From Ficedula albicollis (taxonomy: Eukaryota > Chordata > Aves > Passeriformes > Muscicapidae), in assembly GCF_000247815.1 (NCBI RefSeq), contig NW_004775936.1, positions 129,971 to 193,970 on the forward strand: a DNA stretch of 64,000 bases, written 5' to 3'. The first letter of the stretch is position 1, and each line of letters begins with the position of its first letter. A program made the position numbers and the translations under genes. The notes below the pieces were generated by a model, which made no database searches, was not told the DNA's origin, and was given only the letters and a program-made list of their open reading frames with translations. Positions 38,911 to 50,000 of the stretch are shown one piece after another.

Positions 38911-39080
38911 CATCGTCTGCCTGCTGTACGTGGGCTGGGTCACCAACTACATTGCCAGTGTTTATGTGAAAGTGCAGGAGCCGATCTCGGAAAAAAAGTT
39001 AGAGGAAGACAAAGGGGACACTTTAAGGATTATAGAAAGGCTGGACCATTTGGAAAATGTCATCAAGCAGCACATCCAAG
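38846..39080 (+). CDS. GALNT18: GALNT18 coding exon 1 (N-terminus of polypeptide GalNAc-transferase 18), partial
   Basis: First coding exon of a polypeptide N-acetylgalactosaminyltransferase, the family that moves GalNAc from UDP-GalNAc to Ser/Thr to start mucin-type O-glycosylation in the secretory pathway. GALNT18 belongs to the divergent Y subfamily (GALNT8, 9, 17, 18), in which several members show weak or no catalysis in vitro. The start MVCTRKTKTLVSTCV and the segment LEEDKGDTL.IIERLDHLEN match the vertebrate GALNT18 N-terminus as I know it. Layout: cytosolic tail, residues 1-8 with Arg/Lys; signal anchor, about 9-31 (hydrophobic, type II topology); lumenal stem from 32; acidic/heptad coiled-coil-like segment, about 49-77. 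Start choice: ATG 38846 has A at -3 and G at +4, and the frame is closed by TAG at 38666 with no in-frame ATG between. The exon ends in CAAG|GTACCA, donor GT at 39081-39082, after 78 codons plus one base (phase 1). Catalytic and ricin-type lectin domains lie in later exons outside this window. Identification is firm; activity is inferred from family. Confidence 0.93.
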
Positions 39081-39163
39081 GTACCACCTCACCCCGGCTC
39101 GCTCGCCCTCCTCTCCATCCCCTCCCGCTGTTGTGTCGGCTGGACACGTTTCCCATCTTGCTG

Positions 39164-39227
39164 TTTATCCTTTTTTTTTTTCCTCTCTCTCTCATTTTCA
39201 TTTTTCTTTTTTTTTTTTTTTTTTTCT
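39164..39227. repeat. Pyrimidine tract (T-runs with CTCTCT)
   Basis: T11, CCTCTCTCTCTC, then T5C and a run of about 19 T. It is low-complexity DNA shortly after the exon 1 donor. It is too close to the donor to act as an intron-end polypyrimidine tract for a known exon. Confidence 0.85.
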
Positions 39228-40261
39228 ATTTGTTATTTTCCAAAATGGTTTGCTGCTAGTGGAATTCTTGCTCTCCCGCCTCCCCTTAAGCCTGACTCTG
39301 CTAATCCGTGCTGGGTCTCTATGTTCCTCGGGATGATTAAGGTGCTTTCCCGTAGTGCCGGGAGCCTCTCGGGATCGTAACTGGGGCGATCTCTCTTTGT
39401 GTAATGCCTTTTAATTTGATCGCTGCCCTGGGAGAAGGGTGGAAGTGGGGAGGCACTGGGAGAGAATATTGTTATTTCCTGTATATCCCTGTATTTGGGA
39501 TTTTGCATGACTTTTGCTTTACTGGGGGATCTTCAGTGTCTTCCTTTATATGTTCATCATTTGCATGGCATCATATCCTCTCAGCCTGACAGTGTATGTG
39601 ATGGTGAGGAGGGTTGGAGATAGGTGAGAACCTGTACAAAATCGACAGGAACCATCTTTCTCTACTTCTTCATAACCTCCACTGAATGCTCAAACTCTAG
39701 TTCTAGCCTCTCCTAAATCTGAAAAAGAGGAGTAGACCATGTGTTGAAGGATACCATCACCAATGAAAAAACCTTGCTCACTTCCAGGCAGCTTTGGCCA
39801 GCTGGGAATATGGAGCAAATGGGATGAGCAGGGTGGGTAATCCTGGATGAGCCGGGCTTCCCTGTGGTCAATGCACACAACTTTGTAGTGCTATTGAAGC
39901 CCAGCTGCTTTGCTTTGGCTTGAGTTAATGTCCTTCTAAATATGGCATATCATCGTTCATTTTGTGCATGCACTCGTTTCTCAGTCTTGTCATCTTGCTC
40001 CAAGGAGTAAAAGGCTGCTTTTTATAATTGTTCTTCCCCTTTCTTCCCTGGAGAATGGGCTGTAGCAGCTGCTTCAAGTTTTAAGTTCTATCGTGCTGTC
40101 CTTAAGTTTTCCTTGGTTCCTGAAATGGATTTGTAAAAGGAAATGTATTCTTGTCTGTGTGCCAGTGGAGTGCACTGTGGAGGCACATATGAAAGCAGGG
40201 ATCTTCCAAAGGGCTCTGGCTGAGAGTGAGATACACAGAGTCAGGATGCTGGAGTTCTGGG

Positions 40262-40430
40262 AAGTTGGAATATGGGAATACAATTCTGGAATGGTCTGCC
40301 TGGGGAGGTGGTGGAGTCACCATCCCTGGATGTGTTTACAGAAGCCTGGATGTGGCACTGGGTGCCAGGGTCTGGTTGAGGTGTTGGGCTGGACTGGGTG
40401 GTCTCTTCCAACCTTGTAATTCTGTGAAAG
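40262..40430 (+). mobile_element. CR1 LINE 3'-end fragment in intron 1
   Basis: In order: GGAATGGTCTGCCTGGGGAG, GTGGTGGAGTCACCATCCCT, GGATGTGTTTACAGAAGCC, TGGATGTGGCACTGGGTGCC, AGGGTCTGGTTGAGG, TGGTCTCTTCCAACCTTG and TAATTCTGTG. This is the standard CR1 3' end, sense orientation relative to GALNT18, and 5'-truncated as usual. Confidence 0.85.
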
Positions 40431-43400
40431 TTAATTGACTTCCCGTAGGAGGCTGGAGCATAACTCCAGTTTTGTTGGTGTGAAACTCAAACAGCCTTGT
40501 TTGTTTTCATGGAAACTAATAACTGTTCTCAAGGACATAAACTATGTAGGTACTTTTGGTCACTAGTTCATAGAGCAGTAGCGTAAAGGTGCACTTCAAT
40601 CAGGGGAGGGTAGAGCATGGATTAGAGCATAAGTTTTTTTTTTGGTTTTTTTTTTTTGTGACTATCCATCCATAAGCCAAACCAGATGGTTTTTTCCTCT
40701 AATAATGCTTATTTTAAAGTTTAAGAGGGTCTTTCAAAATTAGCTAAGTGAACAGCTTGGTGATAAGTACTAAAATATTAGTGAATTAAGAAAAAAGCTT
40801 TACAAGCTTCTCATGCTTTATTAAAACTACTTAGTCTATAAGATAAATAAATGAATGAAATAAAAATCACAGATCCTTAGCTCAAAGTGGATTTTCTGTA
40901 CTTTTATTTGCCAAATAATTATAAGTGGGGTTTACACAGGAATTCCTGTGGCAGATACTGCAGAATAAGGTGATATTCTAAACAGATTTTGTTTAGAACT
41001 GTGAGATGCTGTGAATTCTGGGTCATGGTGCAAAACTCACTGAAGTTACTGAAAGAAATATCCCAAGCTTGACTGGGTTTGATTTGAACCTGAAGGTAAG
41101 CTTTAAGAAATTATGTGTTTGAGAGTTGTTGCCAGAAATTGAGTATACCAGCTGCTGTAATGGCTCTATACATGGTTGTGAAAGTTATCTGTAGTTTGGT
41201 GTTGAACTTTTCCTTGGACCAGTTCTTTTTTGTGTTGGAGAGAGGTCTCAACAGCTCAGATGTTCTGCAGTGCTGAACAAGCATTGAAATTAGCAGAGGT
41301 AATGGAGCTACATTCCATAGGATATTCTGCAAATGCCAGAGAGCTTTAGCTGCTGCATTTTACACATGGGGTTGTGCTAATATTCCACTTTAATTTTCTT
41401 TCTGATTGTTTGATTAGATACCATCTGGGGATTCCTTTAGCATATAAATTGCAATCTTGTAATATTTTATCAAGTGTCCTGGAAATGAGAAGAAATAAGA
41501 CGTGCCTTCATATAAAACCGTTTTTAAAGTATGTCTTTTTAAATAGGCATTTTCATGGTGAGAAGAGTATCAGACTGAAAAGAGATTTCCAGATAAGAGA
41601 GGTTCAGAGGGAATCAAAGCTGCTGTGCCTTGTGCTGGGGAAGAACAGCATGGACAGGGAAATCACAGAAAGAAGAATCTGGTGGAGCTGAAGCTCGATG
41701 CTGAAACTTGAGCTGCCCAAAGCCTGGGAATCCTGATTGCTGGCTTGTGGCCAGACACAGGTCACAGGATGGCTTTGGCCAAGTGACTCCACCTTTTAGC
41801 AGTTGGGTTGATTACTTTGGGATGCTCTCCAGCCAGTGCCAAGGAGATGCTCCTGCCCCCAGCCCAAACCTTCAGCAGGAGGCAAATGCTCCATGCTAGC
41901 AGAGAAACTGAGAGGAACTTCAAGTTCCCACCTGCTTTGGGGTTTGCAGACAGGATGGTGTCTTTTTTGAGATTAATTGTGTGTGTTTGTGAATGAAATA
42001 AACTGAGTAAAGGAGCAGCTGGGTAGCTTGGTGCCTTTCCTGCCTGACAGAGGTGTGTGGGACGTGGACTGTGTAGTATCCCTGAGCTTTATTCCCAGAC
42101 AGCATGCTTTGGAGGGCTGAGGTTAACAAGTGTTAAATGGGATAAAAAAATCGGTGTTCTGTTGAGTTCACAAACACCAAACGGGCTCAAAAACCCCCAG
42201 ACACTCTCACCTTATTAAAATCAATATGAGAGTGCTTCAGACAGATCACAACATATCCTTCATCTTAATAATGCATCATGCACTGGCTCTGACACCAAAA
42301 ACTTGCCCTGAGTCCTATGAGCAGTTGGAAGATCAGGGGAGTGGGCAGGCTGCTCTTAATCTAAAACTGGGTTTGTATCAGTGACAAAGTGACAAACAGC
42401 AGCCAGAAGGGAGAAATGTGCTGTTTTCTGCAGCCTTGCTTTAGGCCATCATAGTTCATGGTTTAATTTTCCTTGAAGAGCTAAGCTATGATTAAACCCA
42501 TATCACTCAAAACACTGCTGCGCATCATCCTGGCTGTCTTATTACACAGTGTCATTTTAGTATTTTTCAGCCCTCCTGGTTTTAATCAGATGATGTTTTT
42601 GTTGGGGAATTATCTCAAAAGATCATAGACTGTGAAGTCTACAGCATGAATTTGCTTCCTTGCCCCTGCCTCATTCTTCCTCCCACCCCCTTGGACCTAA
42701 ACAGAATTACTAAACAGTTGAGACATAGGCTAGGTCTAAATTGAAGTTGTAACACACAGTTCATTTCTGGACTAGCTGAATTTTTAACTAGGGTTGATGG
42801 ATGGTTACTAAGACATCTTTGTCCTACTAGGACTTTAGTCCTCCATCCTTGCAAGCTGTTCTTATCAGTGGAATATCAGGCACTGTGTGGACTTGGGAAG
42901 ATTTGTGAGAGAAGAGTTGTTTACATCATCTTTCATTCTGCTGCTTAGGATGATTTGCTGTGTGGATTTACTTGAGCTAATATTAGCTGTGCCACAGTTG
43001 GATATCTGATCACCCTCTGTGGTCAGCTGGGCCAGGGAGAGATCCCCAGCATGTGATTCACTCAGTCCCTGTGTCAGGTGTTAGGGTCAAATTATTTGCT
43101 CTCACAAACTCTGTATTTTGAGCTTGGGAACTAGATCAGCCAACGTTCTTAATTTTAGCCTGGGAAAGATTTGAGTAAGTAAATGTCATGTTTTTCATCT
43201 ACCCTTTATTTCTTGATCTCAAATACAAAGAAGGATGTCTTCTGTCCTGTGCAGCCTGGCTAACTAACCCTAGCTGGTTTCCATAAAGCCAGCTCACCAG
43301 GATCCAAATGGCCACTCCACCCTGTCTCTGACTCCTGAGCTGCTTTCCTTTGGGGAATAATTAATGGCTAAATCCCCCCAGCCCATTTCCCTCAAGCTCA

Positions 43401-43511
43401 AAAGCAATTAGGCATGTTTATCACTGGCTGCAGCGAATTTATTCTGCTGGGAAACACAGGAGCACCAGGCAGCAGCCCTGGGAGCGCTCAGCCCTTCCTC
43501 TACTGCAGAGG
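40431..43511. other. Intron 1 sequence, no feature seen
   Basis: About 3.1 kb with T-runs at 40636-40660 and only short chance frames. No repeat family, RNA gene or exon was recognised. Confidence 0.5.
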
Positions 43512-44433
43512 GCTCTGCATTCCCTGAATATTCCAATGCATTCCTTGAGTATTCCTCTACACTCCCTGGGCATTCCCCTGCACTCCCTGGGCATTCCTCT
43601 GAATTCCCCGGGTATTCCTCTGCACTCCCTGAGTATTCCCCTGCACTCCCTGGGTATTCCTGTGAACGCCCTGAGTATTCCTCTGAATTCCCTGAACATT
43701 CCTCTGCACTCCCTGAGCATTCCTTTGCACTCCCTGAGTATTCCTCTGCATTCCCTGGGTATTTCCCTGCATTCCCTGAGTATTCCTCTGTACTCCCTGG
43801 GTATTCCCCTGCACTCCCTGGGTATTATTCCTCTGCACTCCCTGGGTATTCCTCTGCACTCCCTGGGTATTCCTCTGCACTCCCTGGGTATTCCTCTGCA
43901 CTCCCTGGGTATTCCTCTGCACTCCCTGGGTATTCCTCTGCACTCCCTGGGTATTCCTCTGCACTCCCTGGGTATTCCTCTGCACTCCCTGGGTATTCCT
44001 CTGCACTCCCTGGGTATTCCTCTGCACTCCCTGGGTATTCCTCTGCACTCCCTGGGTATTCCTCTGCACTCCCTGGGTATTCCTCTGCACTCCCTGGGTA
44101 TTCCTCTGCACTCCCTGGGTATTCCTCTGCACTCCCTGGGTATTCCTCTGCACTCCCTGGGTATTCCTCTGCACTCCCTGGGTATTCCTCTGCACTCCCT
44201 GGGTATTCCTCTGCACTCCCTGGGTATTCCTCTGCACTCCCTGGGTATTCCTCTGCACTCCCTGGGTATTCCTCTGCACTCCCTGGGTATTCCTCTGCAC
44301 TCCCTGGGTATTCCTCTGCACTCCCTGGGTATTCCTCTGCGCTCCCTGGGTATTATTCCTCTGCACTCCCTGGGTATTCCTCTGCACTCCCTGGGTATTC
44401 CTCTGCACTCCCTGGGTATTCCTCTGCATTCCC
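43512..44433. repeat. 21-bp minisatellite, about 44 units
   Basis: The unit is TATTCCTCTGCACTCCCTGGG (listed here from its first T; 21 bases, 20 of them being ATTCCTCTGCACTCCCTGGG). Units from 43512 to about 43820 are diverged. From 43823 to about 44410 they are almost identical, apart from one GCACTC to GCGCTC change. Two units carry a TAT insertion (TATTATTCCT, at 43823 and 44351), exactly 528 bp apart, equal to one 24-bp unit plus 24 standard units. As 21 is a multiple of three and the unit lacks stops in several frames, open frames of 313 (+) and 373 and 308 (-) codons arise; they are by-products. Confidence 0.95.
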
Positions 44434-45473
44434 AGGCTCTGTGCAAGCACAGGGATCTGCTGTCCCAATGCAAGTAATTGCAATGGAAGCAGCTGCTTGC
44501 ATGTGTAAGGCAGGCAGGATTAATCCCATTATTTTTCCTCTTTAGACTGTGACTTCTCAAGTCACTCTGGATGGCTGCATGTCGGCACAGATTAATTGGA
44601 ATTTAACTTTCATGTTCTTCCATGCTTAGGGATGAGCACACTAAAGAAACCTTAATATAGTTATTTCAACTAAAAGACTTAATTTGCTGTAAATTTTCAC
44701 GCAACACTGGAGGTGTAGGTGTTTCAAGGACAATCTACTGAAGACTTAATGTTGTTGATTACATTGACTACACCTTGATATTATATTATTACCATTATTA
44801 AAATTAACTTTTTTGTGCTTTTAATATCTTTAGTTCCCTTCTAATTATATTCTTGCTGGTTCTTCCACTGGGGATTTATGTCACTGGGGTTAGGATGCAG
44901 TGGGCAAAACTGAGGGGTGGGAGTTTGGCCTTGTGAAGGTAACTGGATTTTGTTGCTGGATATTGAATGATTGCTTTCATGATAAAAGTTGTTTTCTTCA
45001 GAATGCGGTTTCTCTATTTTTGTTTTCCGTTTCCTGATTTTCATCTGGACTGCTCTGTTTCCTCAGGTTTATACAGTGGGAATGGCATGGCAGATTTATT
45101 TGAGATTGTTTCTTTTGACAGAAACAAGAAAAGTTTGATTTGGCTGCAGAGTGAGAGTGGATGATAGCTTTGTAACTGGGAGGGGAATTGACCTGGATTC
45201 TGTTTCCTTCAGTCATGACAATTCCATGAAAGTCTTCACCAGGTTAAAAAGTGAATCAGGAGCAGAGCTGTGACTTCCATGCCCTCCCAGAATTCCCTCA
45301 TTGCTAGGCCAGAAAAGTTTGCCTTTTTCTCTGCAGAAGTTCATTTCTGTTGACATTTGTTATCTGTAATGGCACAGGCTCAGTGAAGGAGGGGTTTGAG
45401 CAATGTTTGAGCAGAGGTGTAGGGTTGAGCAGGGATGGAGGGAGCTGCTCTGCTCAGGTGCTGCAGGTTCTCA
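44434..45473. other. Intron 1 sequence between two minisatellites, no feature seen
   Basis: About 1 kb of ordinary intronic sequence. Nothing was recognised. Confidence 0.5.
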
Positions 45474-47066
45474 GTGCTGGGTGTCACTGGTGTCACCTGG
45501 GGCTGTGCTCAGGTTCTCAGTGCTCCTGTGTGTCACTGGTGTCACCTGGGGCTGTGCTCAGGTTCTCAGTGCTCCTGTGTGTCACTCTGGTGTCACCTGG
45601 GGCTGTGCTCAGGTTCTCAGTGCTGTGTGTCACTCTGGTGTCACCTGGGGCTGTGCTCAGGTTCTCAGTGCTGTGTGTCACTCTGGTGTCACCTGGGGCT
45701 GTGCTCAGGTTCTCAGTGCTGTGTGTCACTCTGGTGTCACCTGGGGCTGTGCTCAGGTTCTCAGTGCTGTGTGTCACTCTGGTGTCACCTGGGGCTGTGC
45801 TCAGGTTCTCAGTGCTGTGTGTCACTCTGGTGTCACCTGGGGCTGTGCTCAGGTTCTCAGTGCTGTGTGTCACTCTGGTGTCACCTGGGGCTGTGCTCAG
45901 GTTCTCAGTGCTGTGTGTCACTCTGGTGTCACCTGGGGCTGTGCTCAGGTTCTCAGTGCTGTGTGTCACTCTGGTGTCACCTGGGGCTGTGCTCAGGTTC
46001 TCAGTGCTGTGTGTCACTCTGGTGTCACCTGGGGCTGTGCTCAGGTTCTCAGTGCTGTGTGTCACTCTGGTGTCACCTGGGGCTGTGCTCAGGTTCTCAG
46101 TGCTGTGTGTCACTCTGGTGTCACCTGGGGCTGTGCTCAGGTTCTCAGTGCTGTGTGTCACTCTGGTGTCACCTGGGGCTGTGCTCAGGTTCTCAGTGCT
46201 GTGTGTCACTCTGGTGTCACCTGGGGCTGTGCTCAGGTTCTCAGTGCTGTGTGTCACTCTGGTGTCACCTGGGGCTGTGCTCAGGTTCTCAGTGCTGTGT
46301 GTCACTCTGGTGTCACCTGGGGCTGTGCTCAGGTTCTCAGTGCTGTGTGTCACTCTGGTGTCACCTGGGGCTGTGCTCAGGTTCTCAGTGCTGTGTGTCA
46401 CTCTGGTGTCACCTGGGGCTGTGCTCAGGTTCTCAGTGCTGTGTGTCACTCTGGTGTCACCTGGGGCTGTGCTCAGGTTCTCAGTGCTGTGTGTCACTCT
46501 GGTGTCACCTGGGGCTGTGCTCAGGTTCTCAGTGCTGTGTGTCACTCTGGTGTCACCTGGGGCTGTGCTCAGGTTCTCAGTGCTGTGTGTCACTCTGGTG
46601 TCACCTGGGGCTGTGCTCAGGTTCTCAGTGCTGTGTGTCACTCTGGTGTCACCTGGGGCTGTGCTCAGGTTCTCAGTGCTGTGTGTCACTCTGGTGTCAC
46701 CTGGGGCTGTGCTCAGGTTCTCAGTGCTGTGTGTCACTCTGGTGTCACCTGGGGCTGTGCTCAGGTTCTCAGTGCTGTGTGTCACTCTGGTGTCACCTGG
46801 GGCTGTGCTCAGGTTCTCAGTGCTGTGTGTCACTCTGGTGTCACCTGGGGCTGTGCTCAGGTTCTCAGTGCTGTGTGTCACTCTGGTGTCACCTGGGGCT
46901 GTGCTCAGGTTCTCAGTGCTGTGTGTCACTCTGGTGTCACCTGGGGCTGTGCTCAGGTTCTCAGTGCTGTGTGTCACTCTGGTGTCACCTGGGGCTGTGC
47001 TCAGGTTCTCAGTGCTGTGTGTCACTCTGGTGTCACCTGGGGCTGTGCTCAGGTTCTCAGTGCTGT
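45474..47066. repeat. 48-bp minisatellite, about 33 units, near-perfect
   Basis: The unit is GTGTGTCACTCTGGTGTCAC followed by CTGGGGCTGTGCTCAGGTTC and TCAGTGCT. The first three units are variants (GGGTGTCACTGG, then CCTGTGTGTCACTGG and CCTGTGTGTCACTCTGG). From about 45575 to 47057 I see no difference between about 31 units. The last unit decays into TGTTGTGCCACTCTGGTTCA. Each unit contains the interrupted palindrome GGTGTCACC. All three + frames and one minus frame are stop-free across the array, giving open frames of 502-602 codons that are by-products. Confidence 0.96.
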
Positions 47067-50000
47067 TGTGCCACTCTGGTTCACACTTAACAAAATTAAC
47101 AAAGTTTAATTTCTGTCTAATTCAAAAGAGGCAACTAACTTCGTATTGGGAAAACTAACTTCATTCCTCTGGGGCAAATCCCTTGTTATTCACCTGCTGT
47201 ATCATTTTCCTTTTAATTATCCATGGAGGTATCTTTAGTGCTGCCCTTGGCCTTGCAGTGTCTCCTTTAGAAACTTCTGGGCTCCTTCCTTTTAGCAGCC
47301 TGATAAACAGCTCAGTAAATGCTGTTGGATTAGTGAGGACAGATACTCTGCACAGACACTGAAATTCTCAGGTACATGAAACTTAAAGCTTTGACTTCAT
47401 GATGCTGTTACCTGTACCTGAATCTACTCTAGGGTTGTGCAATGCAGATGTGTTCTCTGGGAAACAGCATTTGGCTTGTGTTTTCTCCACAGTTTGTCTC
47501 TGCTCAGCTGGTGTTTTGTAGCTAACGTGCTGTTTTTAACATGATATCCTTGGTTTTCTGAGGGAAAGGCAGAGAGGTGTTTAGGAGCTGAAACCCTGGT
47601 GGTCATTCATTATTACAGTTCTCCAGCATTTCCTTTGCTTGGCTTTGAAAATTAACACATGAGATTATTGTAATTTCTGTTCTAGAGTATGAAGGTGGAA
47701 GGTCCAAGCTGCTACCTTGAAGTGCTCTGCCTTTAAAATGCCAATGTGTTTTCTCAAGCCTGTGAGGCATCCTTGCTATATTCACTACTTCAACTGTGTT
47801 TTAAACACATGAGACTTCAATAACGTATTATTTCTGTGACAATTATGCTGCCCTGTGATCAGTTGCACATTTAAACACCCCACAACTGCTTAAATCTCTG
47901 CTTGGGTGCTGGAATTTCAGGGGCTCAGGGACCTTGTGTTAGCAGTGTCAGTAGGGCTGTGGAAATCCTGTTGTAGTTTTGGTTTTGACATTTCCTATCT
48001 CCTAAATCAAGCCCCATATTTTAAATGTGAATGTTTGAATTTTTCTTTTATTAGAGCTGTCACAGGTGATCTCTGAGAAAATAGGATTTTTATAAGCAGC
48101 TTTCTGAAGAGTGTAGGAAACAGATAGTATTTCTGGGTTTTTTTTTTCATCCTAGATAAATGATCATTCATTTTAGGGAGATAATACAGATTTTCAGGCT
48201 GTGTTACTTGCTCATATGTAATCTGAATCTAGCTAAAGATCTTTTTCATGAATCATCCAACTAATGCAGAGAATTACCTGTCCTTGCTTTCATGGTGGAT
48301 TCAAATTGCTTTGAAGCTTTCCTTTCTGCATCAAGTCATGACTTCCCAGAGGCTTTGCAATAAGATTTGGCATGCTGGAGGTAAAAGTGAAACTTGTCAG
48401 ATAAACTTTTCAAGCGCTGCAGACTCAGTGAGTCTGTGCTCATCCATTAGAGGATTATGATTGCAGTGAAATTATGGCTGGAGAAAACGTCTTCTGAGGT
48501 TTCTCTGTGCACAGAACAAAAAGGCTTGCAGAACTGAGCACAGAATAATTTTTAAAATAACTTTGTTCTGTGTATTTGCCTTTCTCTGAGGTATTTATAA
48601 TTTTACCTGCTGTATATGGAATGATCATACTATGCCAGCCTTTCCCTCTTCTACTTGTGCTAACAGGAATATTTTGAGTTGCTCAAGTGAAGGGTGTGGG
48701 AGTAGCATGCTGTAATTTCTCTGGAATTTCTGATTAGAAGATGTTCTCACTTCACATTTAACAGTTTGGAGGACAAGGAGGGTCAAGGAGGAGAAAAGCA
48801 CAGCAGAAGCAGCAGGCTGCACAAGGATACCTGAATGCTTTATCCTTGTTTAGTTGCTATGAAATTGCAGTTATGGAGTGGAAACTCTGGATTCTCCACT
48901 GGTTTTATTGAAACTGCTCCTAGTGAGTTTCCATGGAGTGGAAAGAAGCAATGCACCATTTTTTGATTCTCTTCTGAGAGCTTTTTGCTTTCCTGTCGCT
49001 CTCAAAACCAATTTCACACCTAGTAGATAGCTACAAATATTTGCTTGTTAATTAACCCCAAATGTAGCATTCAAAGATTGAAGATTTAAATCGATTTGAT
49101 TTAGTTTATATGGGTCTTATAAAACATGTGTAGGACCTTTAATGAAGAAAAAAAATATATATTTTTTTTTATACAGCCAGACTATCATAAGCAAAATACT
49201 GGGCCTGGAACCAAAATTGTGATGCTATTGTTCTCCAACATTATAATTGTGTGTGGTTGTTCTGATCCTGCTTTTTCAGAGTTAGAACCCTGTGGCTTTA
49301 CAACATGATGTCAGCCATAAAGGATTATGACATCATTAAACCTAGGTGTAGCAGAATGAAGAATTTCAGGCTTCTGTTTAGCTAATGCTTTCACGTGGCT
49401 GTAAAGCTGTGCAAGTTTAAAATTAATTTAAAACTGTTGGACATAAACCAAGCAAACCAGCAACAGAAAAATCCAAACACAAGCTCCAGAGAGATATGGA
49501 GACTTTATACAATGCCAAGAAGAGTGGTGAATTTAGGCACCAAAAGCAGCAAGACCAGAAAAAGCTATAACAAAATGACAGCAGAAGACTTTTGTTTGGA
49601 CACATCATTCCCACCTGCTGCCATTTTAACAGGAATGCTTTTGGTAGAGAAACATTTAAATCTCATTGGTTCCTTGTTATCCTTCCTGTCAGTGCAATTC
49701 TGTCAACACGTGAGTTTTCAGCACAGCTTGTGTCTTTCTTACGTAAAAAACCAGAATATTTGTTAAAGGCACCTCCACAGTGCTGATTCTGTTACTCTTG
49801 TGTAAGTACTGAGACAAAATTCTGCCTGCAAATGAATAGAGAAATATAAAAAATAACTAAAATATTCTCTATATGATGTCTCCCTCTGAAAATATGGTTA
49901 AGCTAAGGATCCTTGTGGAAGGTGCAGGTGGAATCCCAGAGTGAGTGGGGAGCCACAACACTGATTTCTTTTGGAAAAAGTGAGCAGAGGTAAAGCTTTT

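Noticed and set aside
43439..44560. 373-codon minus-strand frame with GIPRECR repeats
   Set aside because: By-product of the 21-bp minisatellite; the opposite strand is also open.
43512..47066. CRISPR-like array
   Set aside because: Units are contiguous without unique spacers and the context is vertebrate intron, so these are minisatellites.
45350..47158. 602-codon open frame with 16-residue repeats, and parallel open frames on both strands
   Set aside because: A 48-bp repeat without stops yields open frames in several phases at once, and four simultaneous open frames argue against coding.
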